Positions 9,201-11,935 of a DNA stretch of 11,935 nucleotides are shown one piece after another. Within the stretch, counting starts at the first letter, position 1, and every line of letters starts with the position of its first letter. Source of the DNA: Planctomicrobium sp. (lineage in GTDB: Bacteria; Planctomycetota; Planctomycetia; Planctomycetales; Planctomycetaceae); assembly GCA_029259835.1 (NCBI GenBank), contig JAJDEL010000557.1, positions 1-11,935 of the forward strand. Direction: 5' to 3'. Both the position numbers and the translations under genes were made by a program. The notes under the pieces are model-generated. The model saw only the letters and a list, made by a program, of their open reading frames with translations. It was not told the origin of the DNA and searched no databases.

Positions 9201-9708
9201 GACGGACAGAGTCTTTGATTTCGAGAGTCCAGGTGCCGTTCGCATCGATTCCGTCAAGTGTTGACAAGGAACTCTCGGGACGAAAGCTACCGGAGAATGG
9301 AGCGTTGCCGCTGTTGATAGACGTTGCAGCTTCATCATCGAAGACTGTTCCTGAAAAATCATCACCAGATCCACCAACTCGATTAGCAAGCGTGATGCGT
9401 GTGCCATCAGGAGCGATCAGAGTGAGCGTCAAATTATTATCACTGCTGTGATCGATATCGATGGTTATGTTGACATCGGTCAAAATCCCATCGACACCAG
9501 TGACATCAATTTCCGAATTGTAGGTACTCGCGCTTCTGGAACTGATCGTGACATCCGTTCCATTTGAGAATTCGTAAGACTGCGAAGCCGTCGCCGCTGC
9601 CGTTCCACTTAAGAGAATCCTCTTCTCCAATCGTTCAAGAGCGGCGACATGGTTGCCGGAAACAGATTTTCTTTTTCGTGATGTTCGCGGAGAAAAGATG
9701 GGCATCAT
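6292..9708 (-). CDS. Secreted LEPR-XLL-type multidomain metalloprotease (leishmanolysin/M8-like) with two P-domains and four beta-sandwich repeats
   Basis: A 1138-residue protein from the ATG at 9708; an adjacent ATG at 9705 is equally possible. The open frame runs back to 9927, but that stretch reads as noncoding and Cys-rich. The N-terminus is basic and carries LEKRILLSG (27-35), a variant of the planctomycetal LEPR-XLL motif found on very large surface proteins. Domains in order: P-domain 1 (about 43-183), Gly-Thr linker with GGGGTDT units (184-228), P-domain 2 (about 236-373; both have DLxLxLIxPDGT-type strands and end in GxWxLxIxD...W), Pro-rich linker (380-394), four beta-sandwich repeats A-B-A-B (about 395-831, each with ETLTLxAxGxGxFTG), then a metzincin domain (840-1047). 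The zinc motif is HEMGHVLGIG (947-956). The third His is probably His1009 in HWRES, 58 residues later, as in the leishmanolysin family, and the Met-turn is Met1020 in ELMTG. The tail (1048-1138) has an acidic DNDQDEDQDGE stretch. Predicted role is an extracellular or cell-surface protease. P-domains often accompany proteases. No clear Shine-Dalgarno site is seen. Confidence 0.85.
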   Translation of the reverse strand: MMPIFSPRTSRKRKSVSGNHVAALERLEKRILLSGTAAATASQSYEFSNGTDVTISSRSASTYNSEIDVTGVDGILTDVNITIDIDHSSDNNLTLTLIAPDGTRITLANRVGGSGDDFSGTVFDDEAATSINSGNAPFSGSFRPESSLSTLDGIDANGTWTLEIKDSVRRRGGRLNSWSLNLTAETTDTGGGTDTGGGGTGGGGTDTGGGGTDTGGGGTDTGGGGTTTEQVEVVSIFENTQDVSISSGRANNRTSTIDATGQNGPIVDVNVTIDVDHASDRDLRIYLIGPDGTRVTLASGLGGTSDDYSNTTFDDEASQSITSGSAPFSGTFRAQGTLSDFDGLDANGSWTLRVEDTRRRNGGAIRGWSLEITTLEEVTVPTDPPPTPDPPPPATGVTGTVALNSTDYRVGDSVSVSVDDVDLDGQSQISVDVTSGGDTETLTLNAAGGGLFTGQLNTTAAGGSNQNGNLNVVAGGAISVVYNDDFDATGGTSTANDSATILSNTAQLTLDNTSYAPGENVGVTLTDRDLTGLTSVQVMVTAGVDTETLTLSAAGNGVFTGTISTTDSAGSDQDRFLNVSPGGTIAASYSDSADISGSARLIQTSATVAEPPPPVTGATGTVGLNATSYRVGDSVTVSVDDVDLDGQSQISVDVTSGGDTETLTLNAAGGGLFTGQLNTTAAGGSSQNGILNVEARGTISVAYDDALDSIGGTSTANDSATIFSNTAQLELDNTSYAPGENVGVTLTDRDLTGLASVQVTVTAGVDSETLTLFADGNGAFTGSIATTESAGGDNNGVLNVTPGGTIVASYSDPKDVFGIVRFIQDSASVPETPPPPAPVSEFNIVVRFTDNNMTASQQAAFTDAANRWSEIIVGDLPDVFTSIGLVDDIVIDASAPYIDGAYNILGQAGPREIRSGSLIPAYGIMQFDSADIPIMENNGTFTSVIMHEMGHVLGIGTMWSYMGLASGLGTSNPVFTGQAARTAYGELIGTGPTDVPIENTGGAGTRDGHWRESVFDTELMTGWAENGPMPISSVTVAALQDMGYVVDMAAADPYTLPGLSSVQSTSSGRTSGSGLFSDNDQDEDQDGEASHAHLIETEFFVLPPSAFVTSSSFHTGFAGLDLQFGRGDRQWSTQLQFG
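7201..8526 (-). repeat. 663-bp tandem duplication encoding the A-B beta-sandwich pairs
   Basis: Two consecutive copies, 7864-8526 (first in the protein) and 7201-7863, are in register with a 663-base (221-residue) period. Positions 7700-7802 and 8363-8465 are identical over 103 bases. Elsewhere the copies have diverged, including in the repeat-end segments (RFLNVSP versus GVLNVTP). Within each copy the A and B halves are distant relatives of one another, which points to an older duplication of a roughly 110-residue unit followed by a recent duplication of the pair. Confidence 0.9.
8280..8287 (-). repeat. G8 homopolymer inside the protease reading frame
   Basis: Eight C on the plus strand read as eight G in the coding strand, encoding Gly-Gly in VAGGAIS of the first A repeat. 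The matching place in the second copy (offset 663) is CCTCTCGCC, with no run. A one-base slip here would shift the frame and remove the protease domain. Confidence 0.8.
9025..9159 (-). repeat. Low-complexity Gly-Thr-Asp linker minisatellite
   Basis: Coding-strand repeats of about 21 bases encode GGGGTDT units, with shorter GGGGT variants, between P-domains 1 and 2 (protein residues 184-228). The units are imperfect at the DNA level, mixing GGT/GGC/GGA glycine codons. It is most likely a flexible spacer; unit number could vary between strains. Confidence 0.85.
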
Positions 9709-9863
9709 GAGACAATCACAAAAGGGAAATATTGTCAGAAAAGTTGAATAACAAGAGTGAGGCAAGAGATTGCCATCACTCGAAACACATAAAGCTCCCA
9801 CATCGGAGCATACGTCACAATTCGTACAATTTGCACTCCTTTCTGTAGGATGGAACGCAGAAA

Positions 9864-9876
9864 AATGATTATCATT
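9864..9876. promoter_or_regulatory. Putative Fur-type operator (AATGATTATCATT)
   Basis: A perfect 13-base dyad, AATGAT-T-ATCATT, identical to the central 13 bases of the classical 19-base Fur box read on one strand. Over the full 19 bases (9861-9879) 14 match. It sits about 156 bases before the protease start and about 258 before the DUF6807 start, within their shared intergenic region. If used, iron-dependent repression of one or both genes is the simple reading. Planctomycete Fur site preference is assumed, not shown. Confidence 0.45.
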
Positions 9877-10118
9877 GCGATGTCGCGTAAGTTGATTAGG
9901 TGAATGTTGTTTTTCGGAAACATTCACGATTACGCCTTGGAGCGATTAAATGGAATCAACCGGTCGAATGATGTCGGAACCAACCGTTCTGATGCGTTTC
10001 GGTGCGATTTGCCAACACTGAAAAAAGATGACGCCCTTCGAGTTCGCTTGCCTTTACATGGGAATCCGATCACTATGAACTTTCAGATTGGTATTTGAAG
10101 TTCGTGTTTTTGGTTGCC

Positions 10119-10124
10119 GAGGAG
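10119..10124 (+). promoter_or_regulatory. Ribosome binding site GAGGAG setting the DUF6807 start
   Basis: GAGGAG stands nine bases before the ATG at 10134. It favours this start over an in-frame TTG at 10095, which has no upstream site and would add 13 residues that include this motif. Confidence 0.65.
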
Positions 10125-10133
10125 TCGTCTTTG

Positions 10134-11072
10134 ATGCCTGAGCCACTGCGATGTGAAGTTCTCCCGCTGCCTGATGATCAAGTTAGTTTTCGGATTGATG
10201 GTGTTGAGGTGACCCGCTGGCACTTCGGTGATAAATACAAGCGTCCGTTTTTCTCTCCGATCATTGGTCCAGGCGGTGAAACGTTAACTCGAATCGGACA
10301 CCCTGGTGCGTCGAATCATGATCATCATCGCTCAGTATGGTTTGCGCATCACAAGCTCCTAGGAATTGATTTCTGGAGTGAGAATACCGAAGCATTCATT
10401 CGTCAGAAAATGTGGTTTGAATACCGCGATGGTGAAGATGAATGTGCGATGGCAGTGCAACTCAACTGGCACGATGGACACGATCCACAACCGCTGGTCG
10501 AGCAAGAATTGATCGCCACCGCTCGCCCACTTAATGATGGAAGTTGGACTCTCGACTTGCAGTCGACATTCAGACCGCATGCCGAACAGATTGAGTTTCA
10601 ACAAACGAACTATGGATTCCTGGCAGTACGCCTCGCCAAGAGCATTTCCACCCATTTTGGAAATGGGATGATCACCGGAGCGTCTGGGGAGGCCGGAGAA
10701 GAAAAGCTGTTTGGCAAAGAAAATCGCTGGATGGATTATTCCGGACCAGTCACGATTCAAGATGATCAGGGGAACCGTGCGTCGGTTGTGAACGGCATCA
10801 CCTATTTTGATCACTCAAGTAACCCAAATTTTCCAGCGAAGTGGCACGTTCGTGAAGATGGCTGGGTGGGAGCTTCCGCTTGCCGCGACGAAGGTCTCAT
10901 AAGTACGCGTCTGAAGCCTTTACGACTGCGATATCTCCTGCACATTCATGATGGTGCAGTGAACAAAATCCAAGCCGAAGACATTCTCGCAGATTGGGAA
11001 AAATTGCCGACTCAAGCTGTGTCCAAGTCAACAAAAAAGCATCAGCAATTCGAGATTGTGGCCGCCGATTGA
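10134..11072 (+). CDS. DUF6807 / PmoA-like family protein
   Basis: A 312-residue protein of the DUF6807 family (older database name: methane oxygenase PmoA), which is common in planctomycetes and of unproven function. The PmoA name does not imply methane oxidation here. Characteristic features are a His-rich segment with His-Pro at 56-57, HDHHR at 62-66 and His-His at 72-73, directly followed by GIDFWSE. Others are WMDYSG (199-204), the FDHSSNPNFPAKWHVR-type segment (225-240) and RLRYLLHIHDG near 264-274. The histidines and the mostly beta content suggest a metal- or carbohydrate-binding jelly-roll-like fold, which is inference. No signal peptide is seen, so it is probably cytoplasmic. In this phylum such genes often occur near oxidoreductases and PSCyt genes; here a PSCyt1/DUF1549 gene begins 194 bases downstream on the same strand, but possible terminator and promoter signals lie between. 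Confidence 0.85.
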   Translation: MPEPLRCEVLPLPDDQVSFRIDGVEVTRWHFGDKYKRPFFSPIIGPGGETLTRIGHPGASNHDHHRSVWFAHHKLLGIDFWSENTEAFIRQKMWFEYRDGEDECAMAVQLNWHDGHDPQPLVEQELIATARPLNDGSWTLDLQSTFRPHAEQIEFQQTNYGFLAVRLAKSISTHFGNGMITGASGEAGEEKLFGKENRWMDYSGPVTIQDDQGNRASVVNGITYFDHSSNPNFPAKWHVREDGWVGASACRDEGLISTRLKPLRLRYLLHIHDGAVNKIQAEDILADWEKLPTQAVSKSTKKHQQFEIVAAD

Positions 11073-11083
11073 GTCAGCGACTC
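11071..11083. repeat. Short palindrome overlapping the DUF6807 stop codon
   Basis: GAGTC-AGC-GACTC is a perfect 5-bp stem with a three-base loop that begins within the TGA stop. It could help end transcription together with the following hairpin, or stabilise the 3' end. There is no T-run directly after it. Confidence 0.4.
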
Positions 11084-11086
11084 GTT

Positions 11087-11122
11087 AAGGAATCTCAAGC
11101 GTAAAGAGTCTCAATTCCTTTT
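11087..11122 (+). terminator. Possible terminator after DUF6807
   Basis: AAGGAAT (11087-11093) pairs with ATTCCTT (11114-11120) and runs into four T (11119-11122). The loop is 20 bases, within which CTC and GAG may pair further. The stem is AT-rich and the loop long, so it is weaker than the hairpin at 6184-6210. Confidence 0.4.
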
Positions 11123-11150
11123 CAATTCGACGCGAATGCAAAGTCCACGA

Positions 11151-11179
11151 TTGCCAGCATCCTTACGAATCTGTAAGAA
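11151..11179 (+). promoter_or_regulatory. Candidate promoter with overlapping dyad upstream of the PSCyt1 gene
   Basis: TTGCCA (11151-11156), 17 bases, then TAAGAA (11174-11179). The -35 is good but the -10 matches the usual consensus at only three positions. A dyad CTTAC/GTAAG (11162-11166 and 11173-11177) fills the spacer and overlaps the -10, which would suit a repressor site. It lies about 90 bases before the ATG at 11267. The rest of 11073-11266 shows nothing else recognisable. Confidence 0.25.
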
Positions 11180-11266
11180 TAATGCTCTCAATGAATTGTG
11201 GCGATATTTCTCAATTCATCCTTGCCTGCCAAATGTCATCATTCTCGCCTGAGAGTTGAGTTTTCC

Positions 11267-11935
11267 ATGCTTCGAATTCCATGCTTGTTCGTTAGTCTTT
11301 GCCTCTTATCCTTGTTTGCCACACCACTGCGTGGGGACGACAAAAAAGAAGCTGGTGTCAAGTTCTATCTTGAACAGGTCGAGCCAGTCTTCGTAACGAA
11401 TTGCTTCAAGTGTCACGGAAACGGGAAAGCCAAAGGTGGATTGAGTTTCTACACCCGTGACGCACTCCTCAAAGGTGGCGAAAGTGGCACGGCGGTTGAC
11501 TTAAAGACTCCGAAGTTGAGCATGGTTCTGGAAGCTCTCAACTACGAGAGTTTCGAGATGCCTCCTTCTGGAAAGTTACCCAAAGAGCAAATAGACACAA
11601 TAGCGAAATGGATTGAGATGGGCGCTCCGATGCCAAAGCGGACCGATGTCATCGAAATCAAGGAAGAACACGACACGCCCCAGGTAACTGAGCAAACAAA
11701 GAATCACTGGGCATTTCGACCGATTCAGATCCCAGAGACTCCGAAGGTAAAAGACCAAAGTTCGGTTCAAAATCAAATTGATGCCTTTGTCTTCAGCCGC
11801 CTTGATGCAGCCGGACTCTCGCCAAATCCTGAAGCTAGTCAAGAGAGCCTCGTTCGGCGTCTTTACTACAACTTGACCGGACTCCCACCGACACCAAAGC
11901 AAGTCGCTTCGTTCGTTGGTGACACTTCCGCAGAT
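11267..11935 (+). CDS. PSCyt1/DUF1549 planctomycete cytochrome (5' part, runs off the window)
   Basis: 223 codons are visible and the frame is open at the end of the window. Residues 1-22 form a signal peptide (PCLFVSLCLLSLFATPLRG). The planctomycete cytochrome C domain (PSCyt1) follows, with heme motif CFKCH (46-50) in VFVTNCFKCHGNGKAKGG and the likely axial Met98 in FEMPPSGKL. After a linker, the DUF1549 domain starts near 169 (QNQIDAFVFSRLDAAGLSP, then LVRRLYYNLTGLPPTP at 196-210). Full-length family members go on to a DUF1553 domain and total roughly 700-1000 residues, and are typically followed by a DUF1501 gene; neither is visible here. Role: exported heme protein thought to take part in extracytoplasmic oxidation, substrate unknown. 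The ATG at 11267 is chosen for the signal peptide; only a weak GAG stands upstream. Confidence 0.85.
   Translation, partial: MLRIPCLFVSLCLLSLFATPLRGDDKKEAGVKFYLEQVEPVFVTNCFKCHGNGKAKGGLSFYTRDALLKGGESGTAVDLKTPKLSMVLEALNYESFEMPPSGKLPKEQIDTIAKWIEMGAPMPKRTDVIEIKEEHDTPQVTEQTKNHWAFRPIQIPETPKVKDQSSVQNQIDAFVFSRLDAAGLSPNPEASQESLVRRLYYNLTGLPPTPKQVASFVGDTSAD

Larger units (their letters stand above)
9709..10133. other. Divergent intergenic region between the metalloprotease and DUF6807 genes
   Basis: About 425 bases without a gene I can support. It must hold promoters for both divergent genes, but no convincing -35/-10 pair stands out. Visible structure: the AATGATTATCATT dyad at 9864-9876, a direct repeat ACAATT at 9817-9822 and 9826-9831, and a 5-bp stem GCTCC/GGAGC at 9794-9809 that would lie in the protease leader. 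An AAGGAGT on the minus strand near 9836-9843 resembles a ribosome binding site, but no sensible coding frame follows it. Short open frames on both strands here lack both start signals and protein-like composition. Confidence 0.6.

Noticed and set aside
8990..9451. Plus-strand frame with PPPVSVPPP repeats, looking like a proline-rich protein
   Set aside because: It is the antisense shadow of the Gly-Thr linker and P-domains of the minus-strand protease, which has family-level support.
9709..9927. N-terminal extension of the metalloprotease with a CxxCxxC cluster, perhaps a metal-binding segment
   Set aside because: The stretch has no ribosome binding site at 9927, no signal-peptide character, and contains the Fur-like dyad. 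LEPR-XLL proteins normally begin shortly before the motif with a basic stretch, which fits the start at 9708.
9904..10098. A 64-codon plus-strand frame upstream of DUF6807
   Set aside because: No properly spaced ribosome binding site, no recognisable motif, and it lies in the intergenic region expected to hold two divergent promoters.
10134..11072. Particulate methane monooxygenase subunit, as the family name PmoA suggests
   Set aside because: The protein has no membrane segments and no resemblance to the membrane-bound monooxygenase subunit; it is DUF6807, and the name is historical.

Overview
The window looks like chromosomal DNA of a planctomycete, probably family Planctomycetaceae. Several family-level signatures support this: a PVC-type heme-binding protein with a beta-propeller and a C-terminal CxxCH domain, the start of a PSCyt1/DUF1549 cytochrome, a surface protein with a LEPR-XLL-like N-terminal motif (LEKRILLSG), and a DUF6807 (PmoA-like) protein. 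Base composition is close to balanced and Shine-Dalgarno sites are patchy. The genus cannot be named from the sequence alone. No tRNA, rRNA, CRISPR array, insertion sequence or phage gene was seen.

Layout: (1) 44-835 (+), a sugar phosphate isomerase/epimerase-like TIM barrel whose two metal-binding glutamates appear to be lost. (2) 909-1781 (+), an exported cysteine phosphatase (CX5R) domain followed by a helical domain ending in CVQCH, which looks like a phosphatase/cytochrome c'-type fusion. (3) 1830-6059 (-), convergent with gene 2: a 1409-residue exported protein joining a neutral-ceramidase-like metal hydrolase domain, a PVC beta-propeller domain, a helical-repeat region and a C-terminal cytochrome c domain. 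(4) A terminator hairpin at 6184-6210 separates it from the next minus-strand gene. (5) 6292-9708 (-), a secreted leishmanolysin-like metalloprotease with two P-domains, a Gly-Thr linker and four beta-sandwich repeats produced in part by a 663-bp tandem duplication. (6) 9709-10133, a divergent intergenic region carrying a 13-bp perfect dyad identical to the core of the Fur box. (7) 10134-11072 (+), DUF6807. (8) 11267-11935 (+), the 5' part of a PSCyt1/DUF1549 gene that runs off the window.

How they fit together: genes 2, 3 and 8 all encode exported proteins with one covalently bound heme c site each, in three different domain architectures. The window therefore looks like part of the planctomycetal extracytoplasmic heme-enzyme repertoire used on complex substrates, interspersed with a cytosolic sugar-phosphate-like barrel and a DUF6807 protein. 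The genes are not one operon: there are three strand switches and at least one clear terminator. The most unusual items are the phosphatase-heme fusion at 909-1781, the ceramidase-like/PVC cytochrome fusion at 1830-6059, and the Fur-box-like dyad beside the surface protease.
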